Assembly (NCBI GenBank): GCA_020444415.1
Contig: JAHLLA010000004.1
Span: 124,001-188,000 of the forward strand
Length of the DNA stretch: 64,000 bases
Source of the DNA: Bacteroidota bacterium
GTDB lineage: Bacteria; Bacteroidota; Bacteroidia; Bacteroidales; F082
Direction: 5' to 3'
Shown: positions 52,532-61,313 of the stretch, piece by piece
How the letters are laid out: the number at the start of each line of letters is the position of its first letter
How positions within the stretch are numbered: the stretch's first letter is position 1
Position numbers and translations under genes: made by a program
The notes under the pieces: model-generated
What the model was told of the DNA's origin: nothing
Seen by the model: only the letters and a program-made list of their open reading frames with translations
Databases searched by the model: none

Positions 52532-53224
52532 ATGAAAAAACGTATTCTTTTAGTGGAAGATGATCTCAATTTCGGAGCGGTCCTGAAATCGTACCTGGAA
52601 TTGAATGATTTGCTGGTAGACTGGATAGATGATGGCAGAAATGCCCTCAGCCAGTTTGAAAAGCAGTCGTATCATCTGATACTTCTCGATGTAATGCTTC
52701 CCCATGTGGATGGTTTTACCATTGCACGTGAGATCAGTTATAAAGATGCGAAAATCCCGTTTATTTTTATAACGGCGAAAACATTGCGTGACGATATCGT
52801 CCAGGGATATAAAACCGGGGCAGATGACTATATCACCAAACCTTTCGATTCGGAGATTTTATTATACAAGGTAAAAGCCATTCTCAATCGTGGCGATACA
52901 AGCCCTCAGCAGTTGGAAAATGACCTTTATCAAATTGGCATATTTCAATTTGATTACCGCGCCAGGCTGCTTAGTTCTGAGTCCGAAAAAATTAAACAAT
53001 CACTTTCCCCCAAAGAAAGCGAACTCCTTAAACTTTTGATGGAGCATAAAGGTGAAGTTTTACCCAAAAGCCTGGCACTCAACCGTATTTGGGGCGATGC
53101 CAATTATTTTACTACGCGGAGTATGGATGTATATATTGCCAAACTACGAAAATACCTGTCGGATGACCCCAACATCAAGATCATCACCCTGCATGGTGCC
53201 GGTTACCGGATGATCTTTCCTTAA
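52532..53224 (+). CDS. Response regulator, OmpR/PhoB family
   Basis: 230 residues. Receiver domain with ILLVEDDLNFG, phosphoacceptor Asp in ILLDVMLPHVDG (near 54) and ITAKTLRDDIVQGYKTGADD; C-terminal winged-helix domain (about 130-228) with LSPKESELLKLLMEHKGEV and RSMDVYIAKLRKYLSDDP. Follows the kinase by 9 bp. Likely binds the GGTTAAA repeats at 50772-50810 and thereby regulates its own operon and the divergent acidic T9SS gene. The downstream repeat begins at the stop codon. Confidence 0.93.
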   Translation: MKKRILLVEDDLNFGAVLKSYLELNDLLVDWIDDGRNALSQFEKQSYHLILLDVMLPHVDGFTIAREISYKDAKIPFIFITAKTLRDDIVQGYKTGADDYITKPFDSEILLYKVKAILNRGDTSPQQLENDLYQIGIFQFDYRARLLSSESEKIKQSLSPKESELLKLLMEHKGEVLPKSLALNRIWGDANYFTTRSMDVYIAKLRKYLSDDPNIKIITLHGAGYRMIFP

Positions 53225-53342
53225 ACCCGCTAAGTGAAAGGCTCAAACTAACCCGTTGAACGGACTTCAGCTTTCAGCGGATTGAAGATAATGTACCGGA
53301 AAGCTTCTCGACCCGCTATGTGCAAGACCACTTAGCGGGACT
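53223..53342 (+). repeat. Composite palindromic repeat of the CCCGCT family, left copy (about 120 bp)
   Basis: It starts inside the response regulator stop codon (53222-53224). Components: CCCGCTAAGTGAAAGGCTC, then AACCCGTTGAACGGACTTCA with its partner TTTCAGCGG, a linker GAAGATAATGTACCGGAAAG, and a final hairpin GACCCGCTATGTG / CACTTAGCGGGAC. Nearly every part aligns with 57136-57255 in the same orientation. Confidence 0.85.
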
Positions 53343-53365
53343 TGATAAATAATCACCCACTTTTG

Positions 53366-53373
53366 TAACTTTG
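53366..53373 (+). promoter_or_regulatory. -7 promoter box TAACTTTG for the sigma/ABC operon
   Basis: TAnnTTTG match, 27 nt before the sigma factor ATG. It overlaps the alternative TTG at 53371, favouring the ATG at 53401. Confidence 0.5.
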
Positions 53374-53400
53374 ACCTTTTCATGTCGTCTCCATTATAGC

Positions 53401-53925
53401 ATGTCAAAAGCCATATTTGATAACGAAGTAATGCCCGCAAGCGGAAAAATGTATCGATACGCACTGTCGATACTCAAAAACCCGGATATGGCACATGATG
53501 TGGTGCAGGATTGCTTGATAAAGATATGGCAAAACAGGCAAAAATTACCCGAAGTCAAAAGCGTTGATTCATGGGTAATGCGGATTACCCGGAATCAATG
53601 CTACGACTGGGTTAAAATGAACCGCTACAGTTTGTGGGTTGATAAAGACATCAACCGGGATGATATCGGGATGAATGAAACTACGGGGGCGGATCAAAAA
53701 ACACTGGTAAATGATCAGATCAACTGGCTGAAGAAAGTAATTGAAACACTTCCTCAAAAACAAAAGGAAATCTATCACCTGCGTGAGGTGGAGGAGTTGA
53801 CCTACCAGGAAATTGCTGAAGTGATGTCGCTGACACTGGCAGAAGTGAAAGTGACACTGCACCGCACCCGGGAAAAAATCAAAGAAAACATTAAAAAAAT
53901 TGAAGCGTATGGACTTGCAAATTGA
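53401..53925 (+). CDS. ECF-type RNA polymerase sigma factor
   Basis: 174 residues from the ATG at 53401. Sigma region 2 (MYRYALSILKNPDMAHDVVQ with DCLIKIWQN) and region 4 (LPQKQKEIYHLREVEELTYQ then EIAEVMSLTLAEVKVTLHRT) are both present, as in other sigma-70 family ECF factors. First gene of a six-gene unit of overlapping or closely spaced genes. The next gene overlaps its end by 17 bp and may encode its anti-sigma partner. Confidence 0.88.
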   Translation: MSKAIFDNEVMPASGKMYRYALSILKNPDMAHDVVQDCLIKIWQNRQKLPEVKSVDSWVMRITRNQCYDWVKMNRYSLWVDKDINRDDIGMNETTGADQKTLVNDQINWLKKVIETLPQKQKEIYHLREVEELTYQEIAEVMSLTLAEVKVTLHRTREKIKENIKKIEAYGLAN

Positions 53926-54334
53926 ACAACTACTTGAAAAGTACTGGCGTGGTGAAACATCGGTTGCCGAAGAACAAATGATCAAGGCATACTTTCAGCA
54001 ACATCCTGAGACGTCTTTAGAAGCATCCTATTTTGAAAAACTCAATACAGAAGCTTCAAAAAAACCGGGCAGATCATTTGAACATCCGGGAAGGAGAAAA
54101 AGGCGGATATGGCTCTCAGTAGCCGCTGCCATTTTGATCGGATTCATTTCCATACCGTTCATCATCAATAGTGAAAAGTCGCCTGAGCCCTATGCGGTGC
54201 AGGATCCCATGGAAGCTTTTGAAGTTACCAGGGCATCACTTCAGATGGTTTCAAACGGCTTAAACAAAGGAAAAACATACTCAAAAGAGTTAACTAAATT
54301 TAATGAAGCAAAACAAATTATTAAAAAACAATAA
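53909..54334 (+). CDS. Single-pass membrane protein, probable anti-sigma factor
   Basis: 141 residues. Cytoplasmic N-terminal region (MDLQIEQLLEKYWRGETSVA) of the type found in Bacteroidota anti-sigma proteins, a basic RKRR stop, one transmembrane segment (WLSVAAAILIGFISIPFII, about 67-85), and a ~55-residue periplasmic tail. The ATG at 53909 is chosen over the TTG at 53900. The role as regulator of the upstream sigma factor is inferred from position. Confidence 0.6.
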   Translation: MDLQIEQLLEKYWRGETSVAEEQMIKAYFQQHPETSLEASYFEKLNTEASKKPGRSFEHPGRRKRRIWLSVAAAILIGFISIPFIINSEKSPEPYAVQDPMEAFEVTRASLQMVSNGLNKGKTYSKELTKFNEAKQIIKKQ

Positions 54335-54338
54335 AAAA

Positions 54339-54881
54339 ATGAAAAAAGGAATCGTAATCATTGGAATGATGTTCCTGTCAGTTGCCATGATGGCACAGGG
54401 AACCGTAATTAGCGCGTATTTTGACCAACTGGAAGACAATGAAGACTATACAAAAGTATCTGTAAGTCAGAAAATGTTCTCCATGTTCACCGAACTGGAA
54501 GCCGGCAGCGATGCGGAAAAAGAATTTCTGCAAGCAGTATCCAAACTGAAAGGATTGAAAGTGATCATGGCCGACAGTGTGGCTGAAGCATCAAAGATGT
54601 ACAAAAAAGCCGTTGCCGATGTAAATAAGGCAGGCTATGAAGAGTTGATGTCAGTAAAAGATGCAGAAGAAAACATGCAATTCTCCATCATCGAAAAAGA
54701 TGGTATCATCCAGGAGTTAATGATGGTAGCAGGTGGCAACAAACGTTTCGTGATGCTGAGCCTATACGGTGAGATTGACTTGAATAATATTTCTAAAATT
54801 GCACAGGAAATGCGGATTGAAGGAATGGAGCACCTCGGCAGAATGGAAGAAAAGCATGAAAAGCACAACGATACTTATTAG
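54339..54881 (+). CDS. DUF4252 protein, first copy
   Basis: 180 residues from the ATG at 54339 (MKKGIVIIGMMFLSVAMMAQG signal peptide). The DUF4252 domain has FTELEAGSDAEKEFLQAVSK and KGLKVIMADSVAEASKMYKK. Function unknown; DUF4252 genes often follow ECF sigma factors in Bacteroidota. It starts 5 nt after the stop of the preceding gene. Confidence 0.75.
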   Translation: MKKGIVIIGMMFLSVAMMAQGTVISAYFDQLEDNEDYTKVSVSQKMFSMFTELEAGSDAEKEFLQAVSKLKGLKVIMADSVAEASKMYKKAVADVNKAGYEELMSVKDAEENMQFSIIEKDGIIQELMMVAGGNKRFVMLSLYGEIDLNNISKIAQEMRIEGMEHLGRMEEKHEKHNDTY

Positions 54882-55380
54882 CCTGATCATTTTGTTGGGG
54901 TTGTCGTGGGAAATAAAAGCCCAGGAACAACCCCTTAAAGATTTTGCTGAGGATAGAAAAGACCGGAAGTTCTGTTTCTATCCCAGCACTTTGCGTATGG
55001 TCAACCTGGCCAACAATCCTGATTTTGATGATCTGGTTAGCGGAATTGATAAATTATTGATCTATAACCTGGATTCGACAGCTAGAGCTGACAAGTCATA
55101 CAAAGAGATCATCACCACCTACCAGGAACTTGATTTTGAGGAGTATGCCTCGGCTTATGGTGGTGGACTGAATTTTTACGTGTACGGAAAAGAAAATAAA
55201 AAAGAAACCGAATATATCGGTGTAGTGAAGCAGGATGACCTGCTAACTGCTTTTTATATGCGTGGACAGATCGCCATGAATAAAATTCCGCGGCTGATAC
55301 AATCCATGAGCGAAGGTGACTTTATTAATCCATTTGATTTTAACTTAGACGATTTTGGAAAGAATACTCAGGATCAATAA
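54856..55380 (+). CDS. DUF4252 protein, second copy
   Basis: 174 residues from the ATG at 54856, which overlaps the first copy by 26 bp. Signal peptide MKSTTILISLIILLGLSWEI ending near KAQE. The body (FYPSTLRMVNLANNPDFDDL, then IDKLLIYNLDS) parallels the first copy but is diverged, so this is an old tandem duplication. Function unknown. Confidence 0.7.
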   Translation: MKSTTILISLIILLGLSWEIKAQEQPLKDFAEDRKDRKFCFYPSTLRMVNLANNPDFDDLVSGIDKLLIYNLDSTARADKSYKEIITTYQELDFEEYASAYGGGLNFYVYGKENKKETEYIGVVKQDDLLTAFYMRGQIAMNKIPRLIQSMSEGDFINPFDFNLDDFGKNTQDQ

Positions 55381-56251
55381 ATTATCCAAACGGTTTGGCA
55401 AAATCCTGGCCGTTGACCAACTTGAACTGGAAGTAACCGCAGGGCAGGTATTTGGTATTTTGGGCCCCAACGGCAGCGGTAAAACCACCACGCTGGGAAT
55501 GATCCTCGATGTGATCGCCCCAACAAATGGCAACTTCCGATGGTTCGAACAGGATAATACTGTTGAAGCCCGGAAAAGCATCGGTGCCATCCTGGAAACA
55601 CCCTGCTTTTATCCTTATTTAACCGCTGTTCAAAACCTGAGAGTTTCAGCACATATCAAGAAATGCGGGACTGAAAATATTGAAAATGTACTGAAACAGG
55701 TAAGCCTTTTTGACCGCAAGGATGACAAGTTCAAAACCTACAGCCTCGGTATGAAACAGCGACTGTCCATTGCTGCCGCATTGCTTTCTAACCCTCCGGT
55801 ACTGATACTTGATGAACCTACTAACGGACTGGACCCCGAAGGGATTGCCGAAGTAAGGGATCTGATTAAAGAAATTGCTGCCTCTGGTAAAACTATTATC
55901 ATGGCGAGCCATCTGCTGGATGAAGTGCAGAAAGTATGCACCCACTTTTGTGTGTTGCGAAAAGGAAAAAAACTGCACGAAGGGAATGTGAGTGAAACCC
56001 TGGGAGAGATCAATAAAATTGAAGTGGCTGCCAACGATATAGTAAAACTGGAATCGGTTATTAAGAACTTTCCGGGTACATCATCTTATTCAAAAAACGG
56101 AAACAGTTTACTGGTCATCATGAAGGATGGGGCCAATGCCACCGATCTGAATGACTATTGCTTCGGGCAGGGCATTACTTTAAAAACATTATTCACCCAC
56201 AGGAATTCGCTGGAACAGGAATTTCTGAAAATTCTGAGAGCACATGATTAG
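55355..56251 (+). CDS. ABC transporter ATP-binding protein
   Basis: 298 residues starting at TTG 55355, which overlaps the DUF4252 gene by 26 bp; no ATG or GTG with a plausible N-terminus is available. Walker A GILGPNGSGKTTTLGMIL (about 35), signature YSLGMKQRLSIAAALLS, Walker B LILDEPTNGLDPEG, H-loop MASHLLDEV. Belongs to the CcmA/drug-efflux-like group working with the adjacent permease. Confidence 0.9.
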   Translation: MERILRINKLSKRFGKILAVDQLELEVTAGQVFGILGPNGSGKTTTLGMILDVIAPTNGNFRWFEQDNTVEARKSIGAILETPCFYPYLTAVQNLRVSAHIKKCGTENIENVLKQVSLFDRKDDKFKTYSLGMKQRLSIAAALLSNPPVLILDEPTNGLDPEGIAEVRDLIKEIAASGKTIIMASHLLDEVQKVCTHFCVLRKGKKLHEGNVSETLGEINKIEVAANDIVKLESVIKNFPGTSSYSKNGNSLLVIMKDGANATDLNDYCFGQGITLKTLFTHRNSLEQEFLKILRAHD

Positions 56252-57071
56252 GGTATTAAAACTGGAATGGCTAAAAATCAGAAACTACCGGGTTTTCTGG
56301 ATACTGACGATCATGTACTTGCTGGCATTGATTGTAATTGCTTCCGGGGGTATGTTCTTTCTGGAATGGCTGAAAAGTGAAGGAGCCGATTTTCAAGGTA
56401 TCAACCCAACCATTATTCCCATTTACGACTTTCCCGATATCTGGCAAAACACTACCTACCTGGCTACTTTTGTAAAAGTATTGCTGGCATTCATCGTTAT
56501 TATTTCAGTAAACAACGATGTGACTTACAATACATTGCGGCAGAATATCATAGATGGCATCAGCAAAAAGGAATATATTTTCAGCAAATTGTCATTCATC
56601 ATCACCATGGCTGCCATCAGCATCTTGTTTTTATTTGTACTGGGATTTATTAATGGTTCTATTTATTCACATGTGTGGGGTATGGACTACATTTTCGACG
56701 AGATGGAATTCCTGGCAGTCTTCTTTTATGAGGTGATCATTTATTGCACCCTGGCATTCCTGCTGTCACTTATCATCAAAAAGGCAGGCTTCGTGATTGT
56801 TGCTTTATTTCTTTACACTTTGATGTTCGAGCCGATCGCAACCACTATCATGATCAATGCGCCAGCCCTTGCTGATGGCATTGCGCCTGAAATAGCCCAA
56901 TTTTTCCCCATTAAGTCGCTCAACAATTTAATATCAGTTCCTTTTGGTCGCTATGTATTTATGGAAATTGAAGATAATGTGTCCATTAAAGCATTAACGA
57001 TAGCCACGGGGTGGTTCGTGTTTTACTTGTCTTCCATCTTTTATATTTTGAACAAAAGGGATTTGAATTAA
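56244..57071 (+). CDS. ABC transporter permease (ABC-2 type)
   Basis: 275 residues and about six hydrophobic segments (for example YLATFVKVLLAFIVIISVNN; FLLSLIIKKAGFVIVALFLY). ABC-2 type permease of the export kind, translationally coupled to the ATPase (8-bp overlap). Together they probably export or move a compound or lipid; the cargo is not apparent. Last gene of the sigma/DUF4252/ABC unit. Confidence 0.82.
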   Translation: MIRVLKLEWLKIRNYRVFWILTIMYLLALIVIASGGMFFLEWLKSEGADFQGINPTIIPIYDFPDIWQNTTYLATFVKVLLAFIVIISVNNDVTYNTLRQNIIDGISKKEYIFSKLSFIITMAAISILFLFVLGFINGSIYSHVWGMDYIFDEMEFLAVFFYEVIIYCTLAFLLSLIIKKAGFVIVALFLYTLMFEPIATTIMINAPALADGIAPEIAQFFPIKSLNNLISVPFGRYVFMEIEDNVSIKALTIATGWFVFYLSSIFYILNKRDLN

Positions 57072-57075
57072 TGTA

Positions 57076-57254
57076 AACCCGCTGAATGGACTTTAGTTTT
57101 CAGCGGGTTGGAGATCACTTATTGAAACTTCTTTTTGAGCCGCTAAGTGCAAGGCCCAATCTAACCCGCTGAACGGACTTCAGCTTTCAGCGGGTTGAAG
57201 ATAATGTACCGGAAAGCTTTTCGACCCGCTAAGTGCAAGGCCACTTAGCGGGTC
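57076..57254 (+). repeat. Composite palindromic repeat of the CCCGCT family, right copy
   Basis: Hairpins: AACCCGCTGAATGG ... TTTTCAGCGGGTT (57076-57109), a half-element CCGCTAAGTGCAAGGCC (57140-57156), AACCCGCTGAACGG ... TTTCAGCGGGTT (57163-57196), and GACCCGCTAAGTG / CACTTAGCGGGTC (57223-57254, perfect 13-bp arms) followed by TTTT. Positions 57136-57255 are nearly the same as 53223-53342. The last hairpin could also terminate the ABC operon. Confidence 0.85.
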
Positions 57255-57262
57255 TTTTAAAA

Positions 57263-59446
57263 CTATTTTATCCTGGTAATCCGCTCAACACCAGTCACTT
57301 TTTTCAATTTATGGATTAACTGGTTCAGGTGTTCATGGTCTTTGATCATTACGGTAACCTGCCCCTCGAACCGTTTTCCTTTGGTTTTAAAGTTGATGGA
57401 CCGCATGTTTACCCGTAAATCATCCGTAATAACTTTTGAAATCGAACCTACTACACCTAATTCATCGCGTCCGAAAATTTTAAGATTGATGAGAGAGTGT
57501 GCCGATTCTTTTGATGGCATCCATTTAACAGTCATCACCCTATAGCCATACAATTCATGCAACCTGGCCGAATTGGGGCAATTTAAACGATGGATAGTGA
57601 TATTTCCGAGCGTAGTAACAAATCCAAATACGTTATCTCCCGGTATCGGATTACAACATTTAGCCAGCCTGTAATTGACATTCTTTAGGTTCTCTCCAAT
57701 AAACAGTATGTCGTCATCAGCTTTATCGCTTGTAGTCGGTTTTATTTCTTTCGTCTTTTGCTGTATGACAGGTTTTGGCTTATTATGCTCTGATTCAACA
57801 AATTCCTGAAGCACCCTTTTTATTTCCAGCAAATCGATCTTCTCTTCAGCAATCATGTAATACAGGTCGATTCCGGTATCCAGTTTATAATGTCTTACCA
57901 GCATATTGATCAGGTCTTCGCTGCTTTTTATCTTCCAGTTCTTTAGCTTGCGGTTCAGTAGCTCTTTGCCAATCTCCGCCTCTTGATATTTGTGTTCCTT
58001 TAACTGTCTTTTTATATGCGCCTGGGCCTTGCTGCTTACCACGAATGCCAGCCAGTCGAGTTTGGGCTTTTGGTTCTTGGTAGTCAGAATATCGACTTTT
58101 TCACCATTCTGCAATTCATACCTGATGGGGACAACCCGATCATTAATTTTGGCTCCGCTACATTTTGAACCCACATCTGTATGTATTTCGTAAGCAAAAT
58201 CAAGTACAGTGGAACCAATCGGCAACTGTTTTAAATCGCCTTTCGGTGTAAAAACAAAAATATTCTCCTTCTTACTGATGTCCTTCGACTTATAGGCCAA
58301 TTCGTGCTTCAGTTGATCCGGATTTTCCAGGATATCACGCACCTGCGACAGCCAGTTTTCCGTGTTTTTCTTCTTCATCACCCCCTTGTACTCCCAGTGG
58401 GCTGCCTGTCCACGTTCCGCAACATCATCCATCCGCTCGGTGCGTATCTGTACCTCAACATATTTATTATTAGGACCCATCACCGTCGAGTGTAACGACT
58501 CATATCCACTGGCTTTGGGCGTTGATATCCAATCACGTAGTCGCTTTGGATCAGGCTGGTAAAGGTTGGTAACTATCGAATAAACTTTCCAGCAAACTTC
58601 TTTTTCTTTTTTCAGTTTAGACTTTAATATGATACGTATGGCAAAAAGATCGTATACCTCTTCAAAATCCACGTTTTGGCGCTTCATTTTCGCCCAGATA
58701 GATGGTACGGATTTAGTCCGCCATTTAATATCAAATTCCAAACCCTGTTTGATGAGTTCCCTTTCAATCGGACTTACAAAATCATGGATATATACCTCAC
58801 GCTTGGCCTTTGTTTCCTTGATCTTCTTTTCAATATTCTTATAAGTGACGGGTTGCTCATACAGCATCACCCGTTCTTCAAGTTCCGATTTAATGATGTA
58901 CAATCCCAACCTGTGGGCGATGGGAATATACAGGTGCTTTACCTCGTTAATTACCGGATCAGTCCTTGGTCCCAGAAATTTGATATTGCGGATGTCGTAA
59001 AGCCGGTGTGCCAAGTGCAGCAGCACCACGCGCATGTCATCTACCAGAGATAGGAACATGGTTCTGAAGGCCTCGGAATGGAATGAAATACGTTCGGTTT
59101 GCAAGTTGGTAAGTTTATTAAAACCCTCGATAATTTCCGCCACCTGCTCGCCAAAATCCTCACGTATCTTATCCAGCGTATACTCTGACTTCAGGTTGAT
59201 ATTGTGAAGGATACAACAAATAGCTGATGTGGGTCCAAGGCCTATTTCCTTAACCGCGATAATCGCTACTTCCAGGTTATGATAGATGAAAGCTTTACCG
59301 TTTATCAGCTTTTCATCCTTGTAGATTTCATTGGCAATTTCGAAAGCACGCCAGATGTTTTCTTTGTCAGAATCCGTGATATTCCCATTTCCGCTCAGCA
59401 GTAAATCCTCTACCTTTTTCTGTATTTCTGACTCGCTCATACCCAT
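57263..59446 (-). CDS. RelA/SpoT-family (p)ppGpp synthetase with degenerate HD domain
   Basis: 727 residues from the ATG at 59446. The HD hydrolase region (about 35-185) retains FIYHNLEVA (His56), but the HD pair is His81-Asn82 and the HDVVEDT-like stretch reads HNINLKS. The synthetase domain is intact: YDLFAIRIIL, RLRDWISTPKASGYESLH and EVQIRTERMDDVAERGQAAH. TGS (about 385-445) and ACT (about 650-727) follow. Expected to make (p)ppGpp on ribosomes and probably cannot degrade it; a second Rel/SpoT or small hydrolase must exist elsewhere if so. A promoter box lies at 59469. Confidence 0.9.
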   Translation of the reverse strand: MGMSESEIQKKVEDLLLSGNGNITDSDKENIWRAFEIANEIYKDEKLINGKAFIYHNLEVAIIAVKEIGLGPTSAICCILHNINLKSEYTLDKIREDFGEQVAEIIEGFNKLTNLQTERISFHSEAFRTMFLSLVDDMRVVLLHLAHRLYDIRNIKFLGPRTDPVINEVKHLYIPIAHRLGLYIIKSELEERVMLYEQPVTYKNIEKKIKETKAKREVYIHDFVSPIERELIKQGLEFDIKWRTKSVPSIWAKMKRQNVDFEEVYDLFAIRIILKSKLKKEKEVCWKVYSIVTNLYQPDPKRLRDWISTPKASGYESLHSTVMGPNNKYVEVQIRTERMDDVAERGQAAHWEYKGVMKKKNTENWLSQVRDILENPDQLKHELAYKSKDISKKENIFVFTPKGDLKQLPIGSTVLDFAYEIHTDVGSKCSGAKINDRVVPIRYELQNGEKVDILTTKNQKPKLDWLAFVVSSKAQAHIKRQLKEHKYQEAEIGKELLNRKLKNWKIKSSEDLINMLVRHYKLDTGIDLYYMIAEEKIDLLEIKRVLQEFVESEHNKPKPVIQQKTKEIKPTTSDKADDDILFIGENLKNVNYRLAKCCNPIPGDNVFGFVTTLGNITIHRLNCPNSARLHELYGYRVMTVKWMPSKESAHSLINLKIFGRDELGVVGSISKVITDDLRVNMRSINFKTKGKRFEGQVTVMIKDHEHLNQLIHKLKKVTGVERITRIK

Positions 59447-59468
59447 CAAAATGCTAACGCTCTTTTAA

Positions 59469-59476
59469 CAAAGTTA
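59469..59476 (-). promoter_or_regulatory. -7 promoter box TAACTTTG for relA/spoT
   Basis: TAnnTTTG match on the minus strand, 22 nt before the ATG at 59446. Confidence 0.5.
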
Positions 59477-59492
59477 GTGTTTATTTCTGTAA

Positions 59493-59531
59493 ATAAAAAC
59501 AGCGCTTTCGAGAGGATCGCAAGCGCTGTTT
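59493..59531 (-). terminator. Rho-independent terminator after floA
   Basis: AAACAGCGCTT / AAGCGCTGTTT gives a perfect 11-bp outer stem with an extra CGA/TCG pair inside, followed on the minus strand by TTTTTATTTA. It separates the floA operon from the relA/spoT promoter. Confidence 0.85.
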
Positions 59532-59549
59532 AAACTTCAGTTTTTTAGT

Positions 59550-60536
59550 TTATTTATCAGGACCCTCTTCGATGGTTGGGTTTTCCGATATGGAGTCCCT
59601 CATCTTGGTGTCCGCCTTAATATTTTCGAACTTATAATAGTCCATAATTCCCAGGTTTCCTGACCTGAACGATTCGGCTATAGCCTTTGGAATTTCGGCT
59701 TCTGCCTGGATGACATTCGCGCGTGCTTCCTGCGCTTTGGCTTTCATTTCCTGTTCGCTGGCTACCGCCATGGCCCTTCTTTCTTCGGCTTTGGCCTGTG
59801 CAATATTTTTATCAGCATTGGCCTGATCCATTTGCAGTGCGGCACCTATATTCTTACCAATATCAATATCAGCAATATCAATAGAAAGTATTTCAAAAGC
59901 GGTTCCCGAATCCAATCCTTTCTCAAGAACAACTTTGGAGATACTATCGGGATTTTCAAGCACTGATTTATGCGAATCAGCCGAACCGATGGATGAAACG
60001 ATACCTTCACCAACACGGGCCAGCACCGTTTCTTCACCTGCACCACCTACCAATTGCTCAATATTTGCCCTTACAGTAACACGTGCAATAGCGATCAACT
60101 GGATACCATCTTTGGCTACTGCAGCCACTTTCTTGGTATCGATTACTTTCGGGTTAACTGACATCTGCACGGCTTCCAGCACATTACGTCCGGCCAAATC
60201 GATGGCAGTGGCAGTTTTGAAATCCAGGTCTATATTCGCTTTATCAGCCGAAATAAGTGCATTAACCACGGCCTGCACATGACCCCCTGCCAAATAGTGT
60301 GCTTCCAAATCATCACGTTTCAAATTTAATCCTGCTTTCGTGGAGGCGATTAAACTGGTGACAATTACTCCTGGAGGTACTTTCCGCCAGCGCATCAATA
60401 TCAATTGAAGAAGGGAAATACGCACACCGGACACCAATGCCGTAAACCATAAGCCTACCGGGATAAAATAAAATAACAACCATAACAAAAAAATGGCGCC
60501 AATGCCGGTGGCGATAATTACATAAATATTAGCCAT
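59550..60536 (-). CDS. floA: Flotillin-like protein FloA
   Basis: 328 residues, FloA length. One N-terminal hydrophobic hairpin ([20 protein letters not shown] plus [17 protein letters not shown], about 3-45), the SPFH-like region ([38 protein letters not shown]) and a coiled-coil [14 protein letters not shown]-type segment (about 240-290). Forms membrane microdomain scaffolds. It follows nfeD by 2 bp; the floA-nfeD pair is widely conserved. Confidence 0.93.
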   Translation of the reverse strand: MANIYVIIATGIGAIFLLWLLFYFIPVGLWFTALVSGVRISLLQLILMRWRKVPPGVIVTSLIASTKAGLNLKRDDLEAHYLAGGHVQAVVNALISADKANIDLDFKTATAIDLAGRNVLEAVQMSVNPKVIDTKKVAAVAKDGIQLIAIARVTVRANIEQLVGGAGEETVLARVGEGIVSSIGSADSHKSVLENPDSISKVVLEKGLDSGTAFEILSIDIADIDIGKNIGAALQMDQANADKNIAQAKAEERRAMAVASEQEMKAKAQEARANVIQAEAEIPKAIAESFRSGNLGIMDYYKFENIKADTKMRDSISENPTIEEGPDK

Positions 60537-60538
60537 AA

Positions 60539-61006
60539 TTACTCTTTTAAGTGTTTTATAAAAATCTTATTTCCAGAAATCCTGACGATTTCAATGTCTC
60601 TGTTTTCATCAATAAATTCGGAAAGCGCACTCACTTCAAAAAACTTGTCAAAAAATACGGCTTTCCCCATGGGGGCACAACGCGAAACCGTTTTTCCCTT
60701 GTCTCCTACTTTCAGGTTGGGCAGTTTTAAATCCCTGGCCCTGCCATCAATTTTGGTTTCCAGCATGGCTTTTTTCCATGTTTTGGAACGCAATGCCAGC
60801 ACCAGACCTACCAAATTAATACCGAGTGTTACCGCCAAAGTGATATGCCCGGCTTCCACACTTTCGCGTGTATAGGCCAGCCAGATTCCTGCTGCCATCA
60901 AAATAAAACCAACAATACCGGCAATACCGGAACCGGGGATGACCAATACTTCCAATATCAGCATTAACAGTCCAACCAGAATCAGGATAATTATTACAGA
61001 CCACAT
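60539..61006 (-). CDS. NfeD-family membrane protein
   Basis: 155 residues: three hydrophobic segments (about 1-75), then a soluble OB-fold-like domain ([19 protein letters not shown] ... [14 protein letters not shown]). It lacks the N-terminal protease domain of longer NfeD proteins. Its usual partner is the flotillin encoded directly downstream. ClpS ends only 3 bp upstream. Confidence 0.85.
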   Translation of the reverse strand: MWSVIIILILVGLLMLILEVLVIPGSGIAGIVGFILMAAGIWLAYTRESVEAGHITLAVTLGINLVGLVLALRSKTWKKAMLETKIDGRARDLKLPNLKVGDKGKTVSRCAPMGKAVFFDKFFEVSALSEFIDENRDIEIVRISGNKIFIKHLKE

Positions 61007-61009
61007 AGT

Positions 61010-61285
61010 TTATTTTATTTCAACGGTTAATTCCCGGTTTGTCATTTCTGTGTAATAGGGCATTAATTCTTTATCCGTGCCACTTTTTACAGGGCACTTT
61101 CCTTTAAAATGCGCGATCATTGCACAGTTTTCTGCCTGCAACGGATCATGTTCACATACATCAATAAGGGTCTCAATCACAAAGTCAAATGTATTGTGGT
61201 CGTCGTTATACAATATCAAGCTTTTCAGGTCGAGCAGTTGCTCCTCGGCTTCATTTGCATATGATGTTTTTTCTTTAGTTGACAT
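61010..61285 (-). CDS. clpS: ATP-dependent Clp protease adaptor ClpS
   Basis: 91 residues, ClpS length. LILYNDDHNTFDFVIETLID (binds N-degrons and Clp) and CEHDPLQAENCAMIAHFKG are the key segments. Delivers N-end-rule substrates to ClpA/ClpC. First gene of the clpS-nfeD-floA unit, an unusual partner set; a Clp ATPase is not nearby. Confidence 0.92.
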   Translation of the reverse strand: MSTKEKTSYANEAEEQLLDLKSLILYNDDHNTFDFVIETLIDVCEHDPLQAENCAMIAHFKGKCPVKSGTDKELMPYYTEMTNRELTVEIK

Positions 61286-61313
61286 AAAAATCTCAATTGA
61301 TCAACATGTGCTT

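Noticed and set aside
53223-57255. Possible CRISPR array, because of repeated CCCGCT palindromes
   Set aside because: Spacing is irregular, copies lie in two gene-separated blocks, and no spacers of constant length or cas operon are present. The Cas4-like protein at 35090 lies far away.
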